Assembly (NCBI GenBank): GCA_003254885.1
Contig: QANT01002060.1
Coordinates: 1 to 39,847 of the forward strand
Reading direction: 5' to 3'
From: Purshia tridentata
Taxonomy: Eukaryota; Streptophyta; Magnoliopsida; Rosales; Rosaceae
Length of the DNA: 39,847 bases
How positions within the stretch are numbered: position 1 is the stretch's first letter; each line of letters opens with the position of its first letter. Made by a program: the position numbers and the translations under genes. The notes beneath the pieces were generated by a model, which did not search any database, was not told where the DNA came from, and was given only the letters and a program-made list of their open reading frames with translations. Shown one piece after another: positions 22,828-33,854 of the stretch.

Positions 22828-23438
22828 AAGTTCATGCCATATTCATCTGAGCTCAAATTCTCATATGTATCTGGTGTATACATACCCTCACAAATCATTG
22901 CATGGTGTGCTGCTTGGTCTACCACTTTTGGGTTGCCTTCTACCTCATGTATGCTCTCAGTGACTGTCGTTGCATCATTAGAAACACTCACCATGTTTCT
23001 AGTACCTTGGGGAGCAACACCAGTATTTGCTGTGCTAATCATTTCATGCCCATCTTGTGTTAAAATCTTGATACCTGCATTGTCTCTGATGTTCATGGTG
23101 CCAAGTAGTGCATTGTCCTTTACCTTTGATTGTGGAGTACTCTCATCCACTTCAAACATCCTGTTACTCAAATTAGTATCCAAAGAATTAAGGTTCACCG
23201 CAGAAATATTTAACTCACCATGTCCATTGAGGGGACTACCTACTTTAAATTGATTCATAGGAACCCAAATGTTAACACAAGTGTTAACAAAATCCATTGG
23301 CTAGTGGGGGGTTGGGACATTGGAGTCTATTTGTGAATACGCATTTCCTGGAGGCAGTTCATATTGGGGATCTTCAAACCAAAGCTGACAGTATGCATTT
23401 TGATTAATAGGCTTCCTAATGTGTCTTCTTCTAGGCAT
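22828..23438 (-). pseudogene. Unrecognised ORF in the CACTA interior, one internal stop
   Basis: I do not recognise this protein. One minus-strand frame runs from the ATG at 23438 (MPRRRHIRKP) to the stop near 22830, broken only by a TAG near 23298 (PTPH*PMDF) that could derive from CAG. The N-terminus is basic and the rest is polar, rich in Asn, Ser, Thr and Val, with an acidic end (YENLSSDEYG). The frame opens upstream through a possible acceptor site, GGTGCAG, so it may be an internal exon. It lies between the TNP2-like and TNP1-like genes on the same strand. It could be an upstream exon of the TNP1-like gene, a third CACTA protein or a captured fragment. An overlapping + strand frame (22834-23253) is less likely because it has no extension. 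Confidence 0.4.
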
Positions 23439-25588
23439 GCCTTCTCCTGCACCACAAAATTGAAGTTCCTACTGCTATAACTGATGTAGTCTTTATTTTT
23501 TAAAAGCAATGATGCACAGGTAGATAATGCATTTGGGGTAGAAGATGCCAAATGGTTTTTGTAGATAAATTATTTCCCTGCCTTGAGTGGTTTTCCTGCC
23601 CACAATTGAGTGCAATACAGACTAGTCAACAATGCAACAAAATTGATGGAAGATTCTGCCCCAAAATGTGTGTGAAAAGAATCTCCTTTCAATGTCTAAC
23701 ACTCTTACGACTACAATAATATACCATGGAATGGAAGAGTATAGAGAAAGGGAGATTCTTGGCCTGCTATCTAAGTACAAAAGAGATTCTGCCCCAAAAG
23801 TGTGTGCAGGTGCAATAAAACTAAAACTACATTTAAAGATAACAAATCAAACCAAGGTAAGACTCCATAATTAATATATGCAAAATAGTCTAAGTTACGC
23901 ACAAATCAGACCATGGAATCCATGATCTTGAACTTCATATACAACAAGAATCCATTGAAAATATGAAACATATAACCATCAAATGAGTTCAATCAGCCAT
24001 CCCAAAATGGGAAATTATTATGTTTGAAATAAGTATACACTTTAATCAATCAAGTAATCCATATAAGCAAACACACAAAAGGGCAGCATGCTTTTGCAGA
24101 AATAAACCTATTAGCACCCCTTATATGCCACTAAAACCCCTTTCATTAATCCAATTTAAGTTCTTTTTCTTTGAAGCAAGTTCACGAATCTTACTATGTC
24201 AAAGTCTTGTTGTGGACAATGGTGGGTGTGAGAGAAAGAGCATATAGGCATGTGAGAGGAGACATTGCATAAATTAATTGGACATGAAACAAAAATCAAG
24301 GAGTTTGACCCTTAGATGCAGACTCAAACTCAGACTCAGATTAATTAGAGATGAGATGAGAGCCCTGGTCTTAAAGGTGTCTACCTACTGCTTAGTAGCC
24401 CTGCCTGCTTATTAATTAAACTTCTTATAATCCCATCTCATGTCATGGACGACTGCAACTAGGTTATAGTAATTATGAACCCAAAAATCTAAAATGAAAA
24501 GTGGAATGAATTGGTAGGTGGTCAAAGGTGTTAACACAAGAAAAAATAATGATTTGGGTTGTAAGACAAATGAATTTGAAGGAGATTTTTCTAATTTACT
24601 AAAAAAAACCATAATAATAGAAATCACACATTGACATAGATTCCATTGCAAAAGTCCAAAAATGTAAAAGCATGATCGATCATTAAAGTCCATATTTGGA
24701 CCCTGCAAAGTGCAAGCACAATTATTCATTGACTTTTTGTTTAATCTAGAGAAGCACAGCCAGATAGATCGAGAGCTAATCTATATGAATTGACCAATCA
24801 ATAATAAAAGTGGAAGCTAAGTACATATATATGAAATTGAAAAATTATACAGTTTTTCAATTCACATACCTAGGTATGAGCATATACCAACAAAGACCAG
24901 ATAAACAAATGCTATTTCACAGTAGAAAAATTAATCTCAGATATATGGGCATATCGGGTCAGTCAAGTTGAAGAACGAAGTCGATATCAAGGAGATTGGT
25001 ATCGGACAAACTTTAGCCCCACAACTTGAACATATATCCTCAATACATGTACCAAGAACACAGTAAAAAAATTCTAGTTGAGCAAAATACTAGTTGTATA
25101 AAGTCATTGACTGAGTTTAAGGACCAATATATATATAGTGTTGGTAGTGCAAATATAGAATAAGGGATATTAAAAAGAGATTCTTACCATAGTCATAGGT
25201 GAGAATTGGCCACTAAAACAATTCAATGTTGCAGGAACCAAACAGACGCAGAGAGAACATCAGAGAGAAATTAAAATAAGGCTTTCTTTATTTTTCTGCT
25301 AGTAAGACCACGAAAATTTACAAAGAGTTTAAGGCTTTATTGCCTTAACTACATGTTGTACATCAAAATAGGTGGCTATTCATGGCGAAAGGTCTTATAA
25401 CAGCCACCCAACTAACTAAAATACATGCGACACTAATAGACAAAACAAACTAGGATTGCTTCAATACAGTAGCCATGATACATGTAGAAACTTGGAAAAG
25501 TTGACCTGAGTATCTTAATATACTTGAGGATCCTTTCAAATGAATCAGCTGAAGTCTTATCAATTGGTACATCTAATCCATTGCATGT
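23439..25588. other. CACTA internal non-coding region
   Basis: AT-rich sequence downstream of the TNP2-like gene. I see no recognisable domain, RNA gene or repeat. Open frames at 23668-24247 and 24412-24729 show no family features. Confidence 0.45.
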
Positions 25589-28500
25589 TCATAAAGTGAC
25601 AAGGGGTGGTGTTAAAGGACGATCAATGGTTGTGCCCTCAATGTTAGCTTGGGGTTGAATTGTTGATTCTTGAACACCCACATCCAATCTTTGGTCATCA
25701 CATATGTCTCCAGCGTTGACGGTATTCATGTCATACATGTCACCCGGTTGAGTTTTAATGGCCACTTGCCAAATGCTATCAATTGGATCAGGTACGTAAA
25801 ATACTTGCAAAGCACTATGTTCAGTAACAAATAAGCTTAGAAAAGTTGACCAATTTGAAGCCGAATTCATCAGCTTTCACCCCAGTTGTCGGGTCAACCC
25901 ACTCACAATCAAATAACACGACCTCTCGCCTATTATCATAATGTAGCTCTATAATGTCAGTCAACAAACCGTAATATCCTACAGGTCCTACTCGAGGATT
26001 GCAATCCCGAGCACTAGCATAGCTATTAGTTTCAGCCACCACAAAAACACCACTATTTTGGTTCTTCTTACACACATCAACCTCCTTAATTCGAAATCGA
26101 AAACCATTGACAACAAATCTTTTATACCTAGTGGCCCACTGACTTGGACCCATTGAGAGTGCAACTAAGTTTGCAGGGATTTTATCACCCCTATCCAACA
26201 TCTCTTGAATCTAAACAATAACCAAAAGACAGTAGTACTATAGATCAACAACAAGTAAGAATTGAAATACATTAAAACCAAGTTTGATAAGACATACATG
26301 GTGTTTGAAATGTGTGGTAAAAGTGTTATCTACCTGGCAATCGGCTTCATATTGTGTTTGACGTCGAGGTCTTGAAGCACGGACGGCAGTTCGGTGTTCT
26401 ATGGACATGGCAAAGTCAACTAAGTTAAATAAAAGCCTTAAGTTATATGTACACAATTTGAAGCTTTGACAAAGACTAATGCTACCTCACATATGAGTCA
26501 ACTTCGCAACAATTAAACAATATGTAACGATGAGTGCGCTCCCACAAGGCATGGTCCATATAAAATGTTGCCTCGCACCCCTGCTTTCACCTTGGCATGT
26601 AAGCAGTTAACTGGAAAAATATTATGCAATTGAAGTGTAAATTGTATAGTAAGATTATTGATATTGAATATTGGGATCAAAGTGAAAAGTTTGCATTACC
26701 GTTTGATTGGATGCATCCACCTGTACTGTATAGGCCCTCCAATATCAGCTTCACTAGCAAGGTGGATTGGTAAATGCATCATGATGTCAAAAAATGCATG
26801 TGGCATGATACGCTCCAATTGACATAATGTTAAAGTGATGCGCGAATGCAGAGCAAGGAAGTCATATTTGGTGGATGACTTGGCACATATGTTTTTGAAA
26901 AAGCTACATAGCTCAAGGATTATTGAAGTCACCCCTTTTGGCAGAACTCATCTAATAGCTAACGAGACCGAATGCTGTAATAGAACGTGACAGTCATGAC
27001 TCTTTAGACCCATGATTTTCCTTTCCTTGACCGATATACATCTTGCAATGTTTGATGAATAGCCATCAGGGATCTTAACCGTCTTCAAAACCTGATAAAA
27101 CATCTCCTTCTCTTGCTTATTCAATGTGAAGGCAGCAGGAGGCAAATAAGTTTTACTACCACGTCTTATTGGATGAAGGTTGGACTTCAACTGTAGCAAC
27201 TCTAAGTCTGCTCTAACATTGATTCTATCCTTATTTTTTCCTTCTAAGCCAAGAAGGGTTCCCACAAGGCTATCACACACATTTTTTTTCAAAGTGCATG
27301 ACATCTAAATTATGCCAGAGAAGATTGTATTTCCAATAGAGTAACTTGAAAAAAATACTTTGCTTTTTCCAAGGACCCGAATACTCAACCAAAGTTCCAT
27401 CACTCAATCGTTTTTGGGAAACTGATTTTCTTTGCCTTTTCCCAAAACTGAAGGAAATAGTGGATAATTCATCCAAACATTCAGAGCGTATTGCAGGAAC
27501 CGGGGCTGTCCTATGTTCAGTTTTCCCATTAAATGCATTTCTCTCCCCTTAGAAACGGTGGTTTGTAGGAAGAAACCGACGATGACCCAAATAACAATGC
27601 TTGTGACCCCTAGACAAGAACTGAGACTCAATTAATATGTACATGGCAATGTGGACATGCAAATTTTCCTTTGGTGCTCCAGCCTGATAAATTGGCATAG
27701 GCGGGAAAATCATTGATCGTCCATAACAATGCAGCCCGCATATTAATGCTCTCAGATTTGGAAACGTCATAAGTTCGAACACCGTTATCCCATAGTTTAC
27801 CAAGCTCTTCCACCAATGGCTCTAAGAATATATCTATGTCATTTCCCGAAGCCTTGGGTCCTAGAATAAGAAGTGACAAAAACAAATTTGGCTTTTTCAT
27901 GCACATCCATGGGGGGAGGTTGTAAATTGACATAACAACGGGCCGTGTACTATGTGAACTACTCATATGCCCAAAAGGATTGAAACCATCACTAGCAAGA
28001 CCCAATCTAACATTTCTTGGATCACTTGCGAACTCAGGATATCGAGTGTCTAAGCTCTTCCAAGCAGGTGAATCAGCAAGATGTCTCATTACCCCATCGT
28101 TGACACTACTTGTGGCATGCCAGCTCATATGGTCTGCTGTGTGCCTGGACATAAAAAGCCTTTGCAACCTAGGCACGAGTGGAAAGTGCCGTAACACCTT
28201 GGCTGCAACTTTACGACCATTTAAACTCCCTTCTTCTATGTATCAATCTACACCACACTCTTTACAAACAACATCAGACGCACGTTCCTTGAAAAATAAC
28301 ATACAATCATTTCGGTAAGCATCTATCTTCACATATGACAACCCAAGATCACTTATAAGCTTCCTAGTGTGGTAGAAAGTGGCTGCCAGAGTCTCACCTT
28401 CAGGGAATGATTGGTTCAGCAAGGATAGTAGGTCTGAAACACCTCTATCAGTCCACCCATACAAGCATTTGATATGGTAAAGCTCCACAATGAATTGGAG

Positions 28501-29034
28501 TTTCTTCATGGTCTCACAGCCTAGCCAAAGTGGGGAATCAGAGTCCTATACAAAGTTGAAAACCCTCTTAGCTTCAACTATGCAACCAGCTTCAGATGGT
28601 GGATTGGTACTATTATCTTCACCAATATGGCTATTAGCATTCATGAAAAGGTCATCCAGCAAGCAGTGCATGTCAGGTGGAATATGGTCCTCATCTTTTG
28701 CACTTAACTCATTATGGTTTTGAAGATAGATTGTTTGATTGGAAATGGCTTCCCCATGATTTGTCCATGGCAAATCCATGTAACGAGTGTCCATACCATT
28801 AATTATCAGATGAGAGAAAATCTCAGTTTGATTCCTCCAAAAACAATTGTAGCACAATCGACACGAACACTTAACTTTGTTACTAATTGCAACATGCTTG
28901 AAACTGTGATCCAAAAAATTACACAAGCTAGTTTGGCACTCATCAGTATTTTTATCCAGTTGAACCCAACTCTTATCTATGATATCTGGCATCGTACAAG
29001 CCTCTAAGTGGTAGTAGGACAGCGCAGAGAGCAA
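25589..29034 (-). pseudogene. TNP2-type CACTA transposase, decayed
   Basis: Domains in order: Transpos_assoc (about 28990-28760: DKSWVQL, KCSCRLCYNC, HLIINGMD); the tnp2 transposase core (about 28500-27270: VLRHFPLVPRLQRLFMS, RLGLASDGFNPFG, NLPPWMCMKKPN, WTINDFPAYANLSGWSTKG, YLGHRRFLP, LDVMHFEK); DUF4218 (about 27260-26700: GLKSHDCHVLLQ, FFDIMMHLPIHLA, PIQYRWMHPI); and DUF4216 (26201-25700: NGFRFRIKEVD, NSGVFVVAET, YYGLLTDIIELHY, QVFYVPDPID). From memory, the catalytic acidic residues lie in SDGFNPF, NDFPA and the HFEK motif; all are present. Lesions: stops at 28546-28548, 28243-28245, 27549-27551 and 26948-26950; a frameshift near 27640; a 1-nt insertion in an A8 run (27282-27289); a frameshift near 25840; and loss of the segment after DUF4218. 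A GT donor follows KR at 26699. Confidence 0.9.
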
Positions 29035-29889
29035 GTAAATTTATATGTTTTAAAGTTTTTACGATAGTTCCATTTGGAAAAGAGGCCTGCAAACAACAAC
29101 CACTTCAACTACTAATATATGCTAGTTGTAAAGGAAATAAACAGTATTAAGTCACTAAATATCTAAAAATTGGCTACACCTGCATATTGGATATGACATA
29201 TATGTATATCAAATTTCAAGTAATAGTGCTAAATAGAATTCACACCACAGAAGATAAAATGTAGGATCACAATTTCATATTTGTCAAGCTCAATGGGTCT
29301 ATACACATAATGCACCCCAAAAATTATATGATTGAAAAAAGTGAGGTTTTAAGTAACTCACATTAGCAGTATGGATTGTTTAGTGCAGAATTTGCATTCC
29401 AATATCATGGTTCCTTATTAACCCATGAGTAGCAGAGGTGGCAAATGACCTTCAGGTTGGACTCTAGTCCTCGTCCTCCCTTGCTTGCCAGCATACCTGA
29501 AAGAAAGGAAATTTGTATAACAAAAACAAAGGAACAACAATCACCACAAGCAATCAATGATTTTAATTGACAAATACAGGGCATAGGATATAGAGGCGGA
29601 GTCTTGGCTGTAGTTAATGGGAGGACTAAGAGTAGCAGTAAGAATAATAAAAGGAGAGCTATATAAATGAAAAACTAACCTTTGCAATACAGACACCCAT
29701 ATGCATGAAAATACCCATCATCTAATCAGGCATACTAGTCCAAGAGATGAGAATATTACCTTCAATTAGTAAAATTCAATCACCAGCAAGACCATTGGTA
29801 GACTTCAATTAATTAAACTGTAATACCCAACCAACCCAGCTACAGAGGAGGTCGATTGGGGGTTCCAATTTGATGGAGGTTGGAGGAAG
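29035..29889. other. CACTA 5' region upstream of the TNP2-like gene; right boundary lost
   Basis: AT-rich and non-coding. It should hold the element's promoter, subterminal repeats and right terminus, but no inverted copy of the 14921 terminus and no TAGCAAC cluster is visible. A 14-bp fragment GGTTGGAGGAAGTG near 29875 only weakly recalls the expected end and has no matching 3-bp duplication. Confidence 0.45.
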
Positions 29890-31535
29890 TGCTGAGCCCC
29901 AATCCTTTTTATCCTATTGGCAATCACCTTAGAAATCAACTTGTAGAGAGTGTTGCAACAAGAAATAGGCCGGAAGTCCCCAAGCTTGGTAGCATTAGGC
30001 ACCTTGGGAATAAGGGTAATCGATGTAGCATTGCACTCTTGAAGAAGCTGCCCCGTGGTGAAGAACTCCTTAATAGCTAAAGTCACATCTTCTCCAATAA
30101 TGTTCCAAGTTGCTTGGAAGAAATGACCGTTAAGTCCATTCGGGCCGAGTGCTTTGTTAGGATTCATAGAGAAGCACACCTCTTTGATTTCATCCGAGGA
30201 GATCTCATGGCCAAGGGAAGCCGCTTGCTCATCCGAAATAGTGTGGGGGATTAGTCAATTAATGGTGGTGCCGAGATCTCTCCTAGCAAGGTTGGGGGAG
30301 CTCCAAAGCTTTTGGTAGAATTTGACTATCTCCTCCTTGATGTTACCACTCCCAATAACCACTTCTCCATCCTCCCGATGAATAGAGATGATTCTATTAA
30401 TATTTCTCCTCCCCACAATGGACTTCAACAAGAAAGCCGAATTCCTATCCCCTTTCTTCAACCAATTTATTCTTGACTTTTGCTTATAGAAAAGCTCCTC
30501 AATCTCAGGGGCTTTGGTTTACTCCACGACCAAGGACTTCTCAATGCATCTAAGCTCAATGTCATAGGGGTTAGTCTCCAATTGCTTTTGGCAAGCATCC
30601 AACTTGTTTTTAGCAATGCAAGAGTTGTGAGTCACATTCCCCACCTCCTTCTTGTTCAACTTATTGAGCTCCTCCTTAACGAGCTTTAGTTTTTTGGACA
30701 CCCAGAATTGGGCTGAACCACCAATGGGGGTGTTCCAACATCTAGTGACCAAAGGGAGGAAATCTGTGCGCTTGGTCAGAAAGTTATGGAACTTGAAAGG
30801 GCTTTTCTTAGGTCTCGGGGACACCCCTAAGGACACCATACAAGGACAATGATCCGAGCTCCTAGGCAAAGGGAAGTCTGCTTCCGAATTACCTAAAGAA
30901 GTGATCCAAGCATCATTGACCATCACCTGGTCAAGCTTTTTGGAGATGCACCCCAAAGTGGGTCGTTTATCACTCCAAGCACAAAGAGAGCCTGTGAACC
31001 GGAGATTATCCATCTCAATATCCAAAATGCACTTCTGAAGGTCCTCCATAGTCGAAGTAGTTCTATTAGCACCTCCCACAATTTCAAAAGCATTCCGAGC
31101 AACATTAAAATCTCCAAGAATGGCCCAAGGCTGCCCACCAATGTTGGAGGAATTCGAAATCAAATTACTCCATAGCCCCTTAAGTATGCCATCATCATTT
31201 GAGCCATAAACAAAAGAAACATAAAAACTGATTTTGCATTCAATGTGGCACGCCCGGTAAGTTACCACTTGATCCGTCGCATCCAATTTGATAAGATTGA
31301 AAACAGCCGGGTTCCAGGCCACCCAAATTCTCCCTCGATCACTAGAGCAATAATTACCCTCCACAATCCAATTATTAAACAATGAAACAGTCACCTTAGT
31401 CATGTTGCATTCTTTAACCTTAGTTTCAACCAAATCGATAAGAGAGAGATGGTTTTCTCTAACAAACTTCCCAACATTAACTTGTTTAGGGGAAGCGTTC
31501 AGGCCCCTAACATTCCAACACGCACATTTGATCAT
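29890..31535 (-). pseudogene. LINE B ORF2, N-terminal part: endonuclease and start of reverse transcriptase
   Basis: Starts at ATG 31535 with MIKCACWNVRGLN, the first motif of the apurinic-like (EEP) endonuclease of L1 elements. It continues with DLVETKV, VYGSN, WAILGDFNVA, CAWSDKRP, LDQVMVNDAW and RSSDHCPCM, covering all main catalytic motifs in about 235 residues. The RT entry follows: FYKQKSRINWLKKGDRN, NPNKALGPNGLNG, ITLIPKVPNATKLGDFRPIS and KVIANRIKRI. Two stops interrupt an otherwise single frame: TAA at 30519-30521 and TGA at 30255-30257. The coding then runs into the CACTA. The endonuclease would nick target DNA to prime reverse transcription. Confidence 0.92.
31532..31535 (-). promoter_or_regulatory. 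ATGA stop-start overlap between LINE ORF1 and ORF2
   Basis: The minus strand reads CTCTCAATGATCAAATG: ORF1 in its Lys-tract frame ends ...KLSQ at TGA, and ORF2 starts at the overlapping ATG. Such overlaps suit termination-reinitiation of translation (inference). Confidence 0.65.
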
Positions 31536-33304
31536 TGAGAGAGTTTAGGGGAGGTACCTGGACTAGTATTGCCCCCCATAGCCGAATGCTTCTTAGCTTT
31601 CTTCTTCTTCTTCTTCTTCCTCTTGGAAGACCCCCTGCCCCTAAAGAAGCATCGTCAATATTCTTGCCAAGGATCTTGCTTGGCCAAAGAGATTTATTCG
31701 GAGATGCCGTAGATGCCGTAGAGGGTTCCTCCTCACTATCTGATTCCGAAACATCACTAAGCACATGAAACGGATTGGCCTTAGACATAATGGGAGTTTG
31801 AGCTAACATCTCTTGCTCCAAATTTATGGCGCATGAGAATGAAGCACCCTCAAAGTTGTGGACTGTCCCTATAACTTCAATAGGGTTAACTATAGTTGGC
31901 CACTGGCCACTGCCCTTATTGACCTTAGCCTTTTCCAAGTTCCCCACCTTATTGCCCACTGCCGTTTCCAAGTTCCCCTCCTCCTTACCCTTGTTGGTAG
32001 TAGCATCTAGAGAGAGGGCCTTAAGATTGGAGTCACCACTAAGCTTCTTCGTCCATACCCTCGGGATTGGGGGTTTGGAGCAGCCCCTTGTAACTTGACC
32101 AAAAACTTTGCAAGTAGTGCAAATTTTTGGCTTCCAATGATACTCCACCCAAATCTCAACATAATGAGGGAGGGCTTCATTATCACTCCCATGCACCATA
32201 AGGTCAAAGGAATCCACTAACTTCGATGAAGCATCAACCTCAACACAAACCCTAGCATAGGATATCCTCTTGCGATTTTCAGTAAGACCATCTGCATAGA
32301 GGGGCTTACCAGTTGCACTAGCAATGTAACTAAGACCATCTTCAGTCCAATACTCATGAGGTATGTTGTAGAATTTGGCCCAAATTGGTATCTTAGTGTG
32401 AGACTCTTTGGTGAGCATCATTCCTTGCTGCCACTTCTTGAGGAATAGAGGCTTGCCTGCAAATAACCAAGATGCAGCCTCCAATATGGATGTACAAGCT
32501 TCAGTATTCTGGAATTTAAAGAGAAAGAAGCTATTCTCATTTGCAAGGACTTCCATCAGTCCATTCGTTCCCCAAACTCGATGAGCAAAGGAATTAACTA
32601 CCGAGAAGGGGAGCCTCTTGCCATCCATCATGTACCCAACAAGGCAGTCTTCCCAAATCTTGCATCCCTTAGCCGCAACTTCAAGCGGAGGAGTCACCAC
32701 TATCCTATTCCCTGCCACTAGAGGTTGGTGGTATTTGAGCTTCATAGACATTTGGGGTACACCTCCATAACCTTGAACAGCCTTGGAATAGTTCCTAGGA
32801 TGAGTTTGCTATTGTTTAGGAAAGGACAATGGTGTTTTGGGGATTTGGTTTGAATATCGTGCAGCACCATCACATTTGTCAAGGAGAAGCTGATGGGATG
32901 GGGGGTTTCCTTAAACAAATCAAAGCCATCAGGTGATGGTTTCCCCCCATTCAATGACTGGTCCGTGAAGGGAGGGGCAGCCAGCAGACCATTGGATAAA
33001 ACGCACGCACAGGCTTCAGCCCCCAAAGAGACTGCAGATCCCAAGGTCGTACCCTCCTCCATGCCCACGTGAGTAGCTGATTGGAAAGTTGTTGGCGTCA
33101 CATGGGGCAAATCAGTACCAATGCAGCAAGTGTCAGCCCCAGATTCTGATGGGTTCACGTGCAAAGGAGCCGTTGACAAAGAAAGGTGTCCAGCAATGCT
33201 ATTATCCAGCAGGTTTTTGTCCAATGGACCAACAGAGGCTCCCAAAATTTGAGAGCCAGCAACTGAATCCAAAACCCTAGTTCCTCCATGCTCAGCCGCC
33301 TCCA

Positions 33305-33338
33305 TGAGGTTATCAAGCCCTTGAGGTTATCAAGCCCT
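33305..33338. repeat. 17-bp tandem duplication breaking LINE ORF1
   Basis: TGAGGTTATCAAGCCCT at 33305-33321 is repeated at 33322-33338. With only one copy, the upstream frame (LGLDNL) runs straight into MEAAEHGG, so this duplication alone explains the frameshift here. Confidence 0.9.
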
Positions 33339-33514
33339 AGAGAGGTTAGGAAAGGCCTAGCTGAAGCTTTATTTGGAGACAATACCATGGGATTTACATC
33401 CATTCCTAGAAGATTGGTAGAATTACCAATGCCAGAGGAGGGGAGGCTCAGAAAACATTCAGGGGGCGAGATTGAGGTTTCTAAGGTGTTTAGGGCGGGA
33501 GAACGCAAAGGGGA

Positions 33515-33765
33515 GGGTGGCGGGGGATGGTTGGCTATAGCTGGAGTTAGTTCAGTAGCTAAAAGAGAGGGTTTTGTGGTTGGAAACATTGCGAGTGGCT
33601 GAGATGTTGGGGTTGTACGTGAGGGTAAAGGAAGGTTGTTTTTTGGGTTTTAAGAGTAGGAGAAAGGGAAATGAGGGGCAGCGGAGGGTGGTTAGCTGTT
33701 TCCGATGGTATTTCAGCAGCTAAAGCAGAAGGGTGAGTGGTCGGAGGCATGGTTCAAAGGTTGGA
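33515..33765 (-). repeat. About 160-bp duplicated segment at the LINE B 5' end
   Basis: Two stretches about 160 bp apart (near 33528 and 33689) resemble each other. Their minus-strand frames begin MFPTTKPSLLATEL and MPPTTHPSALAAEI, both followed by ANHPP. Either the ORF1 start or a 5' leader unit has been duplicated. The first copy (33750) ends in a stop at 33559. Confidence 0.6.
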
Positions 33766-33852
33766 GAGGAGAGGTTATGGTAGGGGCAGCAAGGAGGATT
33801 CTAGAGAGAAGGAGGAGCATCTCCCTCTAGAAATCAACTTTCTAAAAATTCT
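33590..33852 (-). other. LINE B 5' leader
   Basis: GC-richer sequence between ORF1 and the satellite, containing the duplicated segment. Its minus-strand 5' edge is near GAGGGAGATGCTCCTCC (about 33830). Internal promoter activity would be expected for a LINE but is not evident from sequence. Confidence 0.5.
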
Positions 33853-33854
33853 CA

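Larger units (their letters stand above)
14921..29889 (-). mobile_element. CACTA (En/Spm) transposon inserted in LINE B, right terminus not recognisable
   Basis: The left end is CACTATAACAAATCTTGGCA at 14921, directly after the LINE codons for CALKVD; the flanking 3 bp are AGC (14918-14920). TAGCAAC motifs cluster just inside. The element carries a TNP2-type transposase and a TNP1/Ptta-type gene, both on the minus strand, as in known autonomous CACTA elements. On the right, LINE homology ends near VIANRIKRI (about 29898), and I see no inverted copy of the left terminus. About 35 RT codons are missing between the two LINE parts. The right end is therefore probably lost by deletion, and its coordinate is approximate (29.80-29.90 kb). 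Confidence 0.75.
31532..33589 (-). pseudogene. LINE B ORF1: DUF4283 / zinc-knuckle nucleic-acid-binding protein
   Basis: The N-terminal part (from MFPTTKPS at 33589) is Pro/Ser-rich and poorly conserved. The core (32751 to about 32080) is a DUF4283 domain: WEDCLVGYMM, WLFAGKPLFLKKW, PIWAKFYNIPHEYW and YARVCVEVDA. Next is a zinc knuckle, CTTCKVFGQVTRGC, in which the usual His is Gln. The C-terminus ends in a Lys-rich tract. Three lesions are visible: a 17-bp tandem duplication at 33305-33338; a 1-nt shift near 32790-32815; and a 1-nt loss in a C-run at 31631-31635, which turns the Lys tract into Arg. In the uninterrupted frame the TGA (31534-31532) overlaps the ORF2 ATG (31535-31533). ORF1 proteins coat LINE RNA. 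Confidence 0.85.
12776..33852 (-). mobile_element. LINE B: near-full-length L1-type retrotransposon, split by a CACTA insertion
   Basis: Reading minus, the order is 5' leader (33590-33852), ORF1 (31532-33589), ORF2 endonuclease and RT start (29890-31535), foreign insert (14921 to about 29.89 kb), RT core and zinc finger (13042-14920), and 3' end (12776-13041). Without the insert the LINE is about 6 kb, a normal full-length plant L1. It sits in the satellite: the left flank CATGAAATGTGCTTCTT (12759-12775) and right flank CACGAAATGTGCTTTTT (33855-33871) match at 15 of 17 bases, a typical LINE target duplication. The tail shows as T-rich sequence at 12776-12783. Both ORFs are disabled. Confidence 0.85.

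Noticed and set aside
22834..23253. 139-codon plus-strand frame
   Set aside because: It is antisense to a longer minus-strand frame that matches the strand of the neighbouring transposase genes; no family features.
29862..29890. GGTTGGAGGAAGTG as the lost CACTA right terminus
   Set aside because: It ends in AAGTG rather than TAGTG, is followed by CTG rather than the expected AGC, and matches only part of the left end.
31600..31640. Arg-rich tract at the ORF1 C-terminus as an RNA-binding motif
   Set aside because: It comes from a 1-nt loss in a C-run; the native frame gives a Lys tract ending at the ORF2 start.
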